From Mannheimia cairinae (GTDB lineage: Bacteria > Pseudomonadota > Gammaproteobacteria > Enterobacterales > Pasteurellaceae): a DNA stretch of 64,000 bases. The position numbers and the translations under genes were made by a program. The stretch spans positions 244,150-308,149 of the forward strand of contig NZ_JAQSJE010000002.1 in assembly GCF_028649535.1 (NCBI RefSeq), in the 5' to 3' direction. How positions within the stretch are numbered: the stretch's first letter is position 1; each line of letters opens with the position of its first letter. Positions 10,233-19,508 of this stretch are shown in pieces. The notes under the pieces are model-generated. The model made no database searches. It saw only the letters and a list, made by a program, of their open reading frames with translations, and was not told the DNA's origin.

Positions 10233-10270
10233 TCGTGGTTCGAAAACCTCCCACGCAAAAAAACTAAGGA
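10233..10270 (+). promoter_or_regulatory. preQ1-I riboswitch upstream of queC
   Basis: A short stem CGTGG (10234-10238) / CCACG (10251-10255) closes a loop starting TTCG. It is followed directly by the A-rich tail GCAAAAAAACTAAGGA. This is the layout of preQ1 class I riboswitches: a small hairpin plus an A-rich tail ending in ACTAAGG, which pseudoknots with the loop. The AAGGA at 10266-10270 is also the ribosome binding site of queC (ATG at 10277), so ligand binding should block translation start. Rfam-type preQ1-I elements upstream of queC in Pasteurellaceae are known. Exact folding is inferred by eye. Confidence 0.85.
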
Positions 10271-10276
10271 CACAAA

Positions 10277-10963
10277 ATGACTTCTCAACTCTCTCCTTCT
10301 GTTTTGAAGGCAAAAGCCGTCGTGATTTTTTCTGGCGGACAAGATTCTACCACTTGTTTATTCCAAGCCATTGCTGAATTTGGCAAAGAAAATGTGGAAG
10401 TAGTAACTTTTCAATATGGGCAGCGTCATTCTATTGAGCTTGAAAAAGCACAGTGGATTGCCAATGATCTTGGTGTAAAGCAAACACTTATTGATACTTC
10501 TGTAATTAAAGCAATCACTTCTAATGCATTAATGGATACTCAAGCTGAAATCAAACAAGAAGGCGATACACCTAATACCTTTGTAGATGGACGTAATGCT
10601 TTATTTCTGCTTTATACCGCAATTTATGCCAAAGGGCAGGGGATTCAAACTATTTTCACTGGAGTATGTGAAACGGATTTTAGTGGCTACCCAGATTGCC
10701 GTGATGTGTTTGTGAAATCGATGAATGTTACCCTAAATTTAGCAATGGACTACAATTTTAATATCCGCACGCCATTAATGTATTTAACCAAAAAGGAAAC
10801 TTGGGCATTGGCGGATAAGTTAGGGGCTTTTGATTATATTCGAGAACATACTCACACCTGTTATTTAGGTATTGAAGGCGGCTGCCACGAATGCCCAAGC
10901 TGTCTGCTACGTGAAAAAGGATTAAATGAATATTTAGCAGAGCGAGGAGAAAGCTATGTTTAA
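10277..10963 (+). CDS. queC: 7-cyano-7-deazaguanine synthase QueC
   Basis: ATP-dependent enzyme converting 7-carboxy-7-deazaguanine to preQ0 in queuosine synthesis. The 228-aa protein has the PP-loop [14 protein letters not shown] (residues about 16-29) and the C-terminal zinc-binding cysteines in [18 protein letters not shown]. It starts just behind the preQ1 riboswitch with an AAGGA ribosome site. The stop overlaps the start of queD by 8 bp, so queC-queD-queE form one operon. The SGGQDS signature has Gln where many members also have Gln or Leu, so it is intact. Confidence 0.96.
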   Translation: MTSQLSPSVLKAKAVVIFSGGQDSTTCLFQAIAEFGKENVEVVTFQYGQRHSIELEKAQWIANDLGVKQTLIDTSVIKAITSNALMDTQAEIKQEGDTPNTFVDGRNALFLLYTAIYAKGQGIQTIFTGVCETDFSGYPDCRDVFVKSMNVTLNLAMDYNFNIRTPLMYLTKKETWALADKLGAFDYIREHTHTCYLGIEGGCHECPSCLLREKGLNEYLAERGESYV

Positions 10964-11378
10964 AATTGCAAAAGAATTTAGCTTCGATATGGCTCATATG
11001 CTAGATGGACACGACGGTAAATGTCAAAATTTGCACGGGCATACTTACAAATTGCAGGTAGAAGTAAGTGGCGATTTAGAACTAAATGGTACAAAGCGTG
11101 GTATGGTTATGGATTATTCCGATCTGAAAGCGATCGTAAAAAGACATATTTTAGAGCCGATGGATCACGCTTTTATTTATGATCTTCATAGCAAGCGTGA
11201 AAGCCAAGTGGCACAATTATTGATTGAGTTAAAATCAAAAGTCTATGGCATTCCAAGTCGTACCACAGCTGAAGAAATGGCAAAATATATGTTTGAAAAG
11301 CTAGAAAAAACAGGATTGTCGGTTAGCCTAATTCGTTTATGGGAAACACCAACTTCGTATTGTGAGTACAGTAGATAA
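10956..11378 (+). CDS. queD: 6-carboxy-5,6,7,8-tetrahydropterin synthase QueD
   Basis: Converts dihydroneopterin triphosphate to 6-carboxytetrahydropterin, the first committed step to queuosine. The 140-aa protein has the zinc-binding histidines in [14 protein letters not shown] and [10 protein letters not shown] (residues about 10-31), and [10 protein letters not shown] and [11 protein letters not shown] toward the C-terminus, as in the 6-pyruvoyl-tetrahydropterin synthase superfamily. It overlaps queC by 8 bp and its stop abuts the queE start (TAATG), so the genes are translationally coupled. Confidence 0.95.
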   Translation: MFKIAKEFSFDMAHMLDGHDGKCQNLHGHTYKLQVEVSGDLELNGTKRGMVMDYSDLKAIVKRHILEPMDHAFIYDLHSKRESQVAQLLIELKSKVYGIPSRTTAEEMAKYMFEKLEKTGLSVSLIRLWETPTSYCEYSR

Positions 11379-12004
11379 TGGCTGCACTAATTTCTAACCC
11401 TCGTTTTTCAATTGTTGAAATTTTTGAAAGTTTACAAGGCGAAGGATTTAATACGGGAATGCCAGCAATTTTTGTGCGTTTTGGCAAATGTAATCTTACT
11501 TGCCCTTGGTGCGATACCAATTACAATACATTTGAGCAATGGACGTTAAACGGTATTCTAGCCAAAGTGCAAAGCTATTCGGCTAAAAATGTGATTATCA
11601 CGGGCGGAGAGCCAACGATTCAGCCTAATTTATCTTTACTATTAGATGAGCTGAAAAAACAAGGCTATTTTTTGGCGATTGAAACCAACGGTTTAAAAGA
11701 AATTCCCGCTCAGATTGATTATATTGCAACCAGCCCAAAGCGAATGTATCAAGAAAAGTATCAACGCCGTTGCATTAATTTTGCTAATTAAGTAAGAATT
11801 GTTGTTGATGGTGAAGTGCAAAATTTTTGCGAGCAATTAGAAGAACGTATTCAGGCAGAGCATTATTATCTCTCTCCTTGCGAAGTAGATGGCAAAATGA
11901 ATTTGCTAGAAACCATTACTCAACTTGGTTTATTGAATCAGCGAGTAAATAAACCGAAATGGCAACTGAGTATTCAAACCCATAAAATAGTCGGCATTGA
12001 GTAA
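11378..12004 (+). pseudogene. queE: 7-carboxy-7-deazaguanine synthase QueE, interrupted by an in-frame TAA
   Basis: Radical-SAM enzyme that makes 7-carboxy-7-deazaguanine between QueD and QueC. The frame opens at ATG 11378 and shows the radical-SAM cluster motif CNLTCPWCD and the ITGGEPT motif. It is stopped by TAA at 11789-11791 after residue 137 (...INFAN). The same frame is open again from the next codon (VRIVVDGEVQNFCEQLEE) to a stop at 12002-12004, and this second part contains the conserved tail LSPCEVDGKMNLLETITQLG and WQLSIQTHK. Without the TAA the product would be 208 aa, normal for the short QueE of this family. The TAA most likely replaced GAA, since Glu before VRIVVD is usual in relatives (from memory). 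No frameshift is involved. True mutation, read-through and sequence error are all possible. Confidence 0.85.
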
Positions 12005-12007
12005 AAT

Positions 12008-12030
12008 AAAAGAGGCATAGAGCCTCTTTT
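12008..12030. terminator. bidirectional terminator between queE and menF
   Basis: Stem AAAAGAGGC / GCCTCTTTT (9 bp, 5-nt loop), flanked by A and T runs on both sides. It lies between the convergent queE and menF genes, so it can end both transcripts. Confidence 0.85.
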
Positions 12031-12035
12031 TACAT

Positions 12036-13337
12036 TTAAATATCTTGTGAGACTAAATCAATATTAAGCAGTTTAGCCATACCTTGAGATTTACGTTTAA
12101 TTTCTTGCCATTCCGATTGTGGATCCGAGCCTTCCACAATACCTGCACCGGCATATAAAGTAATGCTATTACGGGCAATTAACGCAGAACGCAAGGTTAC
12201 GCAAAACTCGGACGATACTTGGCTCATTACTCCTAACGTACCGGCATACCAATAACGCTTAAACGGCTCATTTTCGCTAATAAACTGAGTAGCATTAGGT
12301 CGGGGAAGCCCTGCCACTGCAGCCGTCGGGTGAATTTTACTTAAGCAATGGCTGTCGGAAATATTGTCTTGTAGTGTTGCTTGAATAGTACGACGTAAAT
12401 GCTGCACGTTATGTAATCGTTTAATTTTCGCTTCGCTTACATCAAAATCTGTTACACAGTGTTTTAGATTGTTTTCAATATCATCAACCACAAGTTGGTT
12501 TTCGTAAATATTTTTCGGATCGCTTAATAGCCACTGGGCATTTAATTCAGTTTGAATTTCACTTGCCGTTACGGCAGCTGTTCCCGCTAAAGCCTCTGTT
12601 AGAAATTGTTGCTCTCGGCGTTGATATAGGCGTTCAGGAGTTGATCCGATAAAAGCCACTTCTTCACTTTCTGCCCATAAAAAGTGATAACAACCCAAAT
12701 TCGTTTTTTCACTTTTAGCTAATAAATCATAAGCAGATATTGGCTGTTCAAAAGTTAAAGCCGTTGCATTGGCTAAAACCACTTTTTGGAACTGATTTTG
12801 TTTAATTGCGGAAATAGCTTTTTCTATGTTTTGCTGCCAATTTTCATAATTACTTGCAGAAGTTGTGGAGCATAACGAATTCTTTTCTAAGCGAAGTTCG
12901 GCTGTTTTGCCTAAATTTGCAAGAAATTGTTGAAAAACAACCGCTTGTTGTTCGAAATTATCACTATCAAAATAGAAACAAGCGGTTAAATTTTGCTGAT
13001 TTTTTACCAATGAATATTGTGGCAGAATAAATTGAGCATTTCCTTCAAACTGTAGCCCGCCAACTAATGGTAGATTTTGTTGCTCAATAAAATTTTGGGC
13101 GGTTTCAAGGGTATTAAACTGGCGGAGTATGCCTACTGTTGCAATGGTCTGATCTGTATCTCGATAATTTAGATAAAAATGTGGATAACTGTTTTTTTGT
13201 GCTTTTAGCCAAGCAAGTAACGGAAAGGTATCTTCAGATAACACAACAGAGGCTTGAATTGTAATCAAACCTTGCTGATAACCGATTCTGTTATAACTTT
13301 CTGTAAGTTCTTGTTTTAATTGATTAAAAATAAGCAT
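12036..13337 (-). CDS. menF: isochorismate synthase MenF
   Basis: Converts chorismate to isochorismate, the entry step of menaquinone synthesis, which fits with the menaquinol-using DMSO reductase in this window. The 433-aa protein has the chorismate-binding C-terminal domain: FQKVVLANA, EALAGTAA, HNVQHLRRTI, KIHPTAAVAGLPRP and YAGTLGVMS. An upstream TTG is in frame, but the ATG at 13337 is the natural start. Other chorismate enzymes (EntC, PabB) are less likely given the sequence and the lack of siderophore genes nearby. The rest of the men genes are not in the window. Confidence 0.88.
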   Translation of the reverse strand: MLIFNQLKQELTESYNRIGYQQGLITIQASVVLSEDTFPLLAWLKAQKNSYPHFYLNYRDTDQTIATVGILRQFNTLETAQNFIEQQNLPLVGGLQFEGNAQFILPQYSLVKNQQNLTACFYFDSDNFEQQAVVFQQFLANLGKTAELRLEKNSLCSTTSASNYENWQQNIEKAISAIKQNQFQKVVLANATALTFEQPISAYDLLAKSEKTNLGCYHFLWAESEEVAFIGSTPERLYQRREQQFLTEALAGTAAVTASEIQTELNAQWLLSDPKNIYENQLVVDDIENNLKHCVTDFDVSEAKIKRLHNVQHLRRTIQATLQDNISDSHCLSKIHPTAAVAGLPRPNATQFISENEPFKRYWYAGTLGVMSQVSSEFCVTLRSALIARNSITLYAGAGIVEGSDPQSEWQEIKRKSQGMAKLLNIDLVSQDI

Positions 13338-13517
13338 TTGCAAAAAAATAAGAAAACCAGACCGCTTGTTTCGGGCTGTTTAAAAAAAAGGACATCATTT
13401 TAACGCATTTCCTCTTTTTTTTCTTCCCAAATTAGAGTAATGTTTATAAATTCATTGCTAAATTAATGAATTTTAGCAAAGGCAGATAATAAACACCAAA
13501 AGAATAGGAAGTGCAAA

Positions 13518-14735
13518 ATGGAACGTTTTCCAAAATCAGATAAATTGGCTCAGGTTCGTTATGATATTCGTGGGCCCATTCACAAAGAGGCTATTCGTTT
13601 AGAAGAAGAAGGCAATAAAATTTTAAAATTAAATATTGGTAACCCTGCCCCATTTGGCTTTGAAGCACCAGATGAAATTTTAGTGGATGTTATCCGCAAC
13701 CTTCCAACCGCTCAAGGTTATTGCGATTCCAAAGGTTTATATTCTGCCCGTAAAGCGATTGTACAATATTATCAATCGAAAGGTATGCGTGGTATGGATG
13801 TAAACGATGTTTATATCGGCAATGGTGTATCTGAGTTAATTGCAATGTCTATGCAAGCATTGTTAAACGATGGTGATGAAATGCTAATTCCTATGCCTGA
13901 TTACCCATTATGGACTGCAGCGACAACTCTTGCAGGTGGTAAAGCCGTACATTATCTTTGTGATGAAGAAAAAGAATGGTTTCCAGATATTGAAGATATA
14001 AAAGCGAAAATCACTCCTCGCACGAAAGGGATTTTAATTATTAACCCGAATAACCCGACGGGTGCGGTGTATAGTCGCCAAATCTTACTTGAAATTGCAG
14101 AGCTTGCTCGCCAACATAATTTGATTATTTTTGCCGATGAGATCTACGAAAAAATTCTTTATGATGGTGCAGTGCATCACCATATTGCAGTGCTGGCTCC
14201 AGATGTTTTGACTGTAACCTACAATGGTTTATCTAAGGCTTACCGTGTGGCAGGTTTCCGTCAAGGTTGGATGGTATTAAGTGGCCCGAAACAGCAAGCA
14301 AAAGGCTTTATTGAAGGCTTGGATATGCTAGCTTCAATGCGTTTATGTGCCAATACACCGATGCAACACGCTATTCAAACAGCGTTAGGTGGGTATCAAA
14401 GTATTAATGAATTTGTACTGCCTGGCGGTCGTTTATTGGAACAGCGTGATAAAATGTATGAATTATTGGTTCAAATTCCAGGTATTAGTTGTGTGAAAGC
14501 CAAAGGTGCACTTTATATGTTCCCGAAAATTGATACCGAAATGTACGGCATTAAAGACGACCAAAAATTTATTTACGATTTATTGCAACAAGAAAAAGTG
14601 CTATTAGTGCAAGGTTCTGGCTTTAACTGGCATAAGCCTGACCACTTCCGTGTCGTAACATTACCTTACGCACATCAAATTGAAGAAGCAATTAAACGGT
14701 TGGCGAATTTCTTAAAAAATTACCGCCAAGAGTAA
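13518..14735 (+). CDS. alaA: glutamate-pyruvate aminotransferase AlaA (YfbQ type)
   Basis: PLP-dependent class I aminotransferase that makes alanine from pyruvate and glutamate in the cytoplasm. The 405-aa protein has IGNPAPFGFEAPDE near the N-terminus, the INPNNPTGAVYS motif, the ADEIYEKILYDG segment, and the Schiff-base lysine in YNGLSKAYRVAGFRQGW (about residue 240). Sequence and length match E. coli AlaA (YfbQ). It has its own upstream region and a strong hairpin behind it, so it is probably monocistronic. Confidence 0.93.
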   Translation: MERFPKSDKLAQVRYDIRGPIHKEAIRLEEEGNKILKLNIGNPAPFGFEAPDEILVDVIRNLPTAQGYCDSKGLYSARKAIVQYYQSKGMRGMDVNDVYIGNGVSELIAMSMQALLNDGDEMLIPMPDYPLWTAATTLAGGKAVHYLCDEEKEWFPDIEDIKAKITPRTKGILIINPNNPTGAVYSRQILLEIAELARQHNLIIFADEIYEKILYDGAVHHHIAVLAPDVLTVTYNGLSKAYRVAGFRQGWMVLSGPKQQAKGFIEGLDMLASMRLCANTPMQHAIQTALGGYQSINEFVLPGGRLLEQRDKMYELLVQIPGISCVKAKGALYMFPKIDTEMYGIKDDQKFIYDLLQQEKVLLVQGSGFNWHKPDHFRVVTLPYAHQIEEAIKRLANFLKNYRQE

Positions 14736-14751
14736 TTTCTGCTAAATAAAT

Positions 14752-14775
14752 AACACTCATCATTTGATGAGTGTT
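14752..14775 (+). terminator. terminator downstream of alaA
   Basis: AACACTCATCA / TGATGAGTGTT forms a 10-11-bp perfect stem with a very small loop, followed by TTCTCTT. An in-frame GTG at 14771 lies inside this hairpin. This argues against that GTG as the start of the next gene and supports the ATG at 14798. Confidence 0.8.
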
Positions 14776-14797
14776 TTCTCTTATAAGGTATCCTATT

Positions 14798-15706
14798 ATG
14801 TTAAAAGGCGTTCTTTTATCGCTTTCAGCCTCTAGTTTATTTGGCTGCTTGTATTACCTTGCTGTTTTTTTACAGCCATTGTCAGGCGAAAGTATGTTTG
14901 GCATTCGTATGCTAGTTACTTTTCCTTTCTTGTTGTTAGCATTATTTCTACTCAAAAAGCAGGTGGAATTTGTTGAGTTTATTCGACGCTTAATTCAAGA
15001 ACCTTATTTGCTAGTTATTATTTTATTAACATCATTGATTGTTGGCGGGCAAATGTGGCTCTTTTTATGGGCACCGAATAATGGTAAAGCATTAGAGGTA
15101 TCAACGGGCTATTTACTTTTGCCAATCGTGATGGTTGCTTTTGGTAAAGCAATTTATAAAGAATCTCTTTCTCTAAATAAATGGTTAGCAATTAGCTTTG
15201 CTTTTGCTGGGGTGCTTAGCACTATTTGGTTATCAGGCAAGCTCTCCTTAGAAAGCATTTTTGTTTGTACTGGTTACCCTATCTATTTTTATTTACGCAG
15301 AAAATTTGGATTAAGCCATTTATATAGTTTTGTGATTGAAATTCTGTTTTTAATGCCACTCTCCCTCTATTTTATTGGGCAGACAGATATGGCATATATT
15401 CAAAACCAAAATCCTAATATTTACTATTTGATTGCATTATTAGGGCTTATTAGTGGCTTAGCCTTAATTAGCTATACTATCGCCAGTACTATTTTACCTT
15501 TTAATTTACTCGGTTTATTAGGTTATCTTGAGCCTTTCTTATTGCTGATTATCTCTTTTATTATTGGCGAAACCTTAGCAAAAGAATCTTATATTTTGAT
15601 GATTTGCCTATTTATTGCGATTATATTTTTAATATTTGATGGTTTAATTGCTTTACGCCAACAGCAGAAAAAATGGCAGACTCAACATAATAAAGAAGTT
15701 AAATGA
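14798..15706 (+). CDS. rarD: RarD-type EamA-family membrane transporter
   Basis: Inner-membrane permease of the drug/metabolite transporter superfamily. The 302-aa product has about ten hydrophobic segments, opens MLKGVLLSLSASSLFGCLYY, and has the paired EamA halves seen in RarD proteins. Substrate is unknown: RarD was named for chloramphenicol resistance, but most family members have no proven substrate. The ATG at 14798 is preceded by TAAGG. An in-frame GTG 27 bp upstream lies in the alaA terminator and was rejected. It precedes a LysE-type exporter by 12 bp, so the two may share a transcript. Confidence 0.8.
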   Translation: MLKGVLLSLSASSLFGCLYYLAVFLQPLSGESMFGIRMLVTFPFLLLALFLLKKQVEFVEFIRRLIQEPYLLVIILLTSLIVGGQMWLFLWAPNNGKALEVSTGYLLLPIVMVAFGKAIYKESLSLNKWLAISFAFAGVLSTIWLSGKLSLESIFVCTGYPIYFYLRRKFGLSHLYSFVIEILFLMPLSLYFIGQTDMAYIQNQNPNIYYLIALLGLISGLALISYTIASTILPFNLLGLLGYLEPFLLLIISFIIGETLAKESYILMICLFIAIIFLIFDGLIALRQQQKKWQTQHNKEVK

Positions 15707-15718
15707 AAGAGATAGGAA

Positions 15719-16339
15719 ATGGACGGAATTGTAAATTATTGGGGATTTTTGACCGCTTGTATCTTGCTAAATTTAACACCAGGGTCTGACACCATCTATA
15801 TTCTAACTCGCACTATTGCCGAAGGGAAAAAATCTGGGCTAATGTCTTCATTTGGTATTTTAGCAGGGATATTATTCCATATTATAGCAGTTTCTTTAGG
15901 GCTTGCAGGCATAGTAGCTCATTCGCCAACGCTATTTAACTTATTAAAATATGCAGGTGCATTTTATCTGCTATATTTAGGCATAAAAATGTGGCGGGAG
16001 CCACTAGTATTAAATCAGCTAGATTTAGACAAATTACCTCTTTGGAAGATTTTCCGACAAGGGCTACTCACTAATTTATTAAATCCGAAGGTGGTTTTAT
16101 TTTTCTTAGCACTGCTGCCACAATTTGTGTCTAGCAATTTGGATAATACTTTTCTGCCTTTTATGTTATTAGGTCTGACTTTTTTATCGACAAGCATAAT
16201 TTGGGTTACTATTCTAGTTTTAATGGCAGCACCATTAGGAAATTTTTTACGTAATAATGCGACAGTAGGTTCATTGATGAATAAAATTTGCGGTTCGATT
16301 TTTATTGGGCTTGCAGTCAAAATTGGGTTAGAACAGTGA
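15719..16339 (+). CDS. LysE/RhtB-family amino-acid exporter
   Basis: Inner-membrane exporter of the LysE/RhtB family, probably moving amino acids or derivatives outward. The 206-aa protein has about six membrane segments and the family signature LNLTPGSDTIYILTRTIAEGKKSG (given in two parts: LNLTPGSDTIYIL and TRTIAEGKKSG, residues about 18-41), followed later by LLTNLLNPKVVLFFLALLPQF. Length is normal for RhtB. The substrate (homoserine, threonine, leucine or other) cannot be told. Its stop overlaps the GTG start of priA. Confidence 0.87.
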   Translation: MDGIVNYWGFLTACILLNLTPGSDTIYILTRTIAEGKKSGLMSSFGILAGILFHIIAVSLGLAGIVAHSPTLFNLLKYAGAFYLLYLGIKMWREPLVLNQLDLDKLPLWKIFRQGLLTNLLNPKVVLFFLALLPQFVSSNLDNTFLPFMLLGLTFLSTSIIWVTILVLMAAPLGNFLRNNATVGSLMNKICGSIFIGLAVKIGLEQ

Positions 16340-18549
16340 AATTAATTCGTGTAGCACTACCAGTGCCGTTACATCGTTATTTTGATTACTTACCGCTTGA
16401 GAATAGTATGCCTGTTAAAGGTACTCGAGTGGCTGTGCCTTTTGGGAAGCAAACCAAAATCGGTATTGTGGTGGATTTTCCACAAACAAGCGATGTGCCG
16501 ATTGATAAACTCAAACCTATTCAAACCATTCTTGATGCTGAATCCGTTTTTGATGAAAAAATATGGCAGTTGCTTATCTGGGCGGCTCGTTATTATCACG
16601 CCCCTGTGGGCGAGGTGCTAAATAGTTCGTTACCTATAAAATTGCGTAATGGCGATTCAACCGTTCTTCCCCAACCTGATTATTTTACTGTTACCGAACA
16701 AGGGCGAAATTCACTTGTTATCGGCGAAAATAAAAAAGCCAAAAAACAAGTTGAGCTTTTAACGGAGCTAGCACAATTTGCAAAATATTTTGAAAAACCG
16801 ACCGCTTGTAGTCCATCTGCGTGGAAAGGCTTGCTGGAAAAAGGTTATGTCGAGAAAATAGCGATTCCTATCAGCTCGCAACCTTGGCAACAAACATTAG
16901 GCGATTTGCCTCTGGTGAATAAGCAAAATTGCTTAACTTTAAATAAACAGCAAACGCTGGTGGTTAGCCGTTTAAATGCACAAAAAGAGTTTGCCGCATT
17001 TTTGCTTAATGGCGTAACGGGTTCAGGCAAAACGGAAGTCTATTTACAGCTTATTGAGGAAGTATTAAAACGAGAACAGCAAGTGCTGGTGCTGGTGCCG
17101 GAAATCGGTTTAACCCCACAAACGGTGCAACGTTTTAAGGCTCGTTTTAATGTTGAAATTGACGTGCTACATTCTAATATGAATGAAACCGAGCGTTTAA
17201 AAGCGTGGCTTAGAGCGAAAAATGGCGAAAGTGCGATAGTGATTGGCACTCGCTCGGCACTCTTTACTCAATTTAAACACCTGGGGGCGATTATTCTTGA
17301 TGAGGAACACGACGGCTCGTTTAAACAACAAGAAGGTTGGCGTTATCACGCTCGAGATCTTGCGGTTGTGCGAGCAAAAAATAGCAATATTCCTATTGTG
17401 CTAGGTTCTGCTACCCCAAGTTTTGAAAGCTTGCAAAACGTACAAAACGGCAAATTTATTGAGCTTGAATTAACCGCCCGAGCCGGTAATGCACAACTTG
17501 CCAGCCAACAAATTATCGATTTAAAAACCCAACGCATTACCGCTGGGCTTTCTGAGCGTCTTATTTCTATGATGAAAAGCCATTTAACCCAAGGCAATCA
17601 GGTAATGCTATTTTTAAACCGCCGAGGTTTTGCCCCAGTATTGCTTTGCCACGAATGTGGCTGGATATGTGAATGTGAGGCTTGTAATAAACCTTTTACC
17701 TATCATCAAAAACAACGAGTATTGCGTTGCCACCATTGTGCCACTCAAAAGGTTATTCCTCGCCAATGTGGGCATTGTGGTTCGACTAATTTAATTACCA
17801 CCGGCATTGGCACAGAGCAGCTTGAACAGGTACTAAGCGAACAATTCCCGACTTATCAAATTACCCGAATTGACCGAGATTCCACCACCCGAAAAGGCTC
17901 GTTAGAAAATCATTTAACCGCTATTAGAGAGGGTAAAAGCCAAATTCTCATTGGGACACAAATGTTAGCGAAGGGGCATCATTTCCCAAATGTAACTTTG
18001 GTGGCAATCGTAAATGTTGATTCTGCACTGTTTTCGAATGATTTTAGGGCGGAAGAGAGACTTGCTCAGCTTTATTTACAAGTGGCAGGGAGAGCTGGGC
18101 GTGCAGAGAAAAAAGGGGAAGTGGTGCTACAAACCCATTACCCTGATCACCCTTTACTCAAAACATTATTGGAGCAAGGTTATTTCGCCTTTGCTAAAGA
18201 AGCCTTAAAAATGCGACAAATAATGAATTTGCCACCGTTTTCAGCCCAAGTTTTATTTAAAGCGACGGGGAAAGATAACGCTCAAACGCAGCAAACCTTA
18301 GAACAACTTCACGGTTATTTCGCCCAAAAAATTCATCAACAAAATTGGCAAGGTTTTCAGTTATTGCCACCATTTTCCGCACCAATGGCAAAAAAAGCAG
18401 GGCATTATCGCTGGTTATTATTGATTCAGCATATGAGCCGTAGTGCTTTACAACAGTTATTGGATTGCTTTGATTTGGACAGGGAAAATTTAGCTATTCC
18501 AGCGAATATAAAATTAGCATTAGATATTGATCCACAAGAGATCAACTAA
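16336..18549 (+). CDS. priA: primosomal replication restart helicase PriA
   Basis: 3'-5' DNA helicase that reloads the replisome at stalled forks. The 737-aa protein starts KLIRVALPVPLHRYFDY, as PriA does, from a GTG at 16336-16338 that overlaps the TGA of the preceding gene. An ATG 48 bp further up lies inside that gene and was rejected. Motifs: Walker A GVTGSGKTEVYL, DEEH box ILDEEHDGSFKQ, and the zinc-binding cysteines CHECGWICECEAC and CHHC/CGHCGS, then the helicase C-terminal motif GTQMLAKGHHFPNVTLV. Length is normal. An uptake signal sequence lies inside the gene near 16800. Confidence 0.95.
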   Translation: MKLIRVALPVPLHRYFDYLPLENSMPVKGTRVAVPFGKQTKIGIVVDFPQTSDVPIDKLKPIQTILDAESVFDEKIWQLLIWAARYYHAPVGEVLNSSLPIKLRNGDSTVLPQPDYFTVTEQGRNSLVIGENKKAKKQVELLTELAQFAKYFEKPTACSPSAWKGLLEKGYVEKIAIPISSQPWQQTLGDLPLVNKQNCLTLNKQQTLVVSRLNAQKEFAAFLLNGVTGSGKTEVYLQLIEEVLKREQQVLVLVPEIGLTPQTVQRFKARFNVEIDVLHSNMNETERLKAWLRAKNGESAIVIGTRSALFTQFKHLGAIILDEEHDGSFKQQEGWRYHARDLAVVRAKNSNIPIVLGSATPSFESLQNVQNGKFIELELTARAGNAQLASQQIIDLKTQRITAGLSERLISMMKSHLTQGNQVMLFLNRRGFAPVLLCHECGWICECEACNKPFTYHQKQRVLRCHHCATQKVIPRQCGHCGSTNLITTGIGTEQLEQVLSEQFPTYQITRIDRDSTTRKGSLENHLTAIREGKSQILIGTQMLAKGHHFPNVTLVAIVNVDSALFSNDFRAEERLAQLYLQVAGRAGRAEKKGEVVLQTHYPDHPLLKTLLEQGYFAFAKEALKMRQIMNLPPFSAQVLFKATGKDNAQTQQTLEQLHGYFAQKIHQQNWQGFQLLPPFSAPMAKKAGHYRWLLLIQHMSRSALQQLLDCFDLDRENLAIPANIKLALDIDPQEIN

Positions 18550-18609
18550 ACAAGCGGTCTTGTTTCTTTGATAATTTGCAAATTAAGCAAGAAAAAAGAC
18601 CGCTTGTTT
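18548..18609. terminator. inverted uptake-signal pair between priA and the ElyC-type gene
   Basis: AAACAAGCGGTCTT (18548-18561) pairs perfectly with AAGACCGCTTGTTT (18596-18609). Each arm holds a full uptake signal core (ACAAGCGGT). The arm overlaps the priA stop codon. It lies between two convergent genes and could stop both transcripts. The loop is long (34 nt). Confidence 0.7.
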
Positions 18610-18618
18610 GATTGAGTG

Positions 18619-19362
18619 TTACTTTTCTTTCCAATAGCCAAGCCATTCTTTGAGGGTCATCATATTACTGTTTAATGCATTAGCCTGAGGGATAAAATGC
18701 ATTAGTTTTAATTCATAACTTTCTGGTGTTTTTCCATTGCCGACGCTGGCAGGAAGAATTTTAAAGCCTTGCTTTTCATAAAGTTTTTTGGCTCTTTGCA
18801 TATGCCATTGGCTAGTTACAAGAATAATAGTATTAATATTTTCTTTCTCTAAAATAGCTTTTGTAAATTGGGCATTTTGAACGGTATTTAATGCTTTTTC
18901 TTCCTTCCATTGAGTTGGTACATTAAAAAATTCTTTTAATTCATTCTCCATAACTTCCGCTTCAGAATTACCGTTTGGGCTGGCTCCGCTAATTAAAATC
19001 GGCAGTTTGGTATGTTTATATAAATAGGCGGCATAGCGTAATCGTTCTAACGCAATAGCAGGGGTGGCAAGAGTGGCAAATAACTCTTTGCTGTCTCGTA
19101 ACCCGCCACCTAGAATCACAATAGCTTGTGCGTGTTTGTAATCATCAATACTAAGATTATCTTCTACGATAAGGCTATCTTGTAATTTTTGTGCAGTGTA
19201 GGGAATAGAGAAAACATACAGTAATATAATGCCTAAAAATGAACATAGCAGACTGAACTTTTCCCATTTAAATTCGCCTAAAATAATTGCTGCTAACCAA
19301 AGTATTAAAATATTAAAGGGTGGCAGAATAATTGCAGTAATGAGTTTAGTTAATTCGTACAT
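18619..19362 (-). CDS. ElyC/SanA/YdcF-family (DUF218) membrane protein
   Basis: Inner-membrane protein of the DUF218 family. In E. coli, ElyC affects peptidoglycan precursor or undecaprenyl-phosphate supply, which would suit its place next to a polysaccharide operon, though that link is inference. The 247-aa protein has two N-terminal membrane segments (about residues 8-55) and a DUF218 domain with AIVILGGGLRDS, RLRYAAYLYKH, LPILISGASPNGNSEAEVM and TSQWHMQRAKKLY. It is transcribed away from the glycan operon. ElyC is the closest match by architecture. Symbol left open. Confidence 0.8.
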   Translation of the reverse strand: MYELTKLITAIILPPFNILILWLAAIILGEFKWEKFSLLCSFLGIILLYVFSIPYTAQKLQDSLIVEDNLSIDDYKHAQAIVILGGGLRDSKELFATLATPAIALERLRYAAYLYKHTKLPILISGASPNGNSEAEVMENELKEFFNVPTQWKEEKALNTVQNAQFTKAILEKENINTIILVTSQWHMQRAKKLYEKQGFKILPASVGNGKTPESYELKLMHFIPQANALNSNMMTLKEWLGYWKEK

Positions 19363-19508
19363 AATTTATGCCCTGAAATAAATTTGGGCAAAAAGAATAA
19401 CTCACTCTTTTACAAAGAACAATATACAAAGAATAATAAATTTTATTGAATGACGTGAAAGTTATACTTTAAAATACTTCTCTTAAATTTCTCAAAAATA
19501 GAGCTTAT

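Noticed and set aside
11816-12004. Separate 62-aa gene after queE
   Set aside because: It is in the same frame as queE, lacks a ribosome site, and reads as the QueE C-terminus.
14771-14797. Upstream GTG start for the RarD-like gene
   Set aside because: It falls in the alaA terminator stem. The ATG at 14798 has a ribosome site and matches the family.
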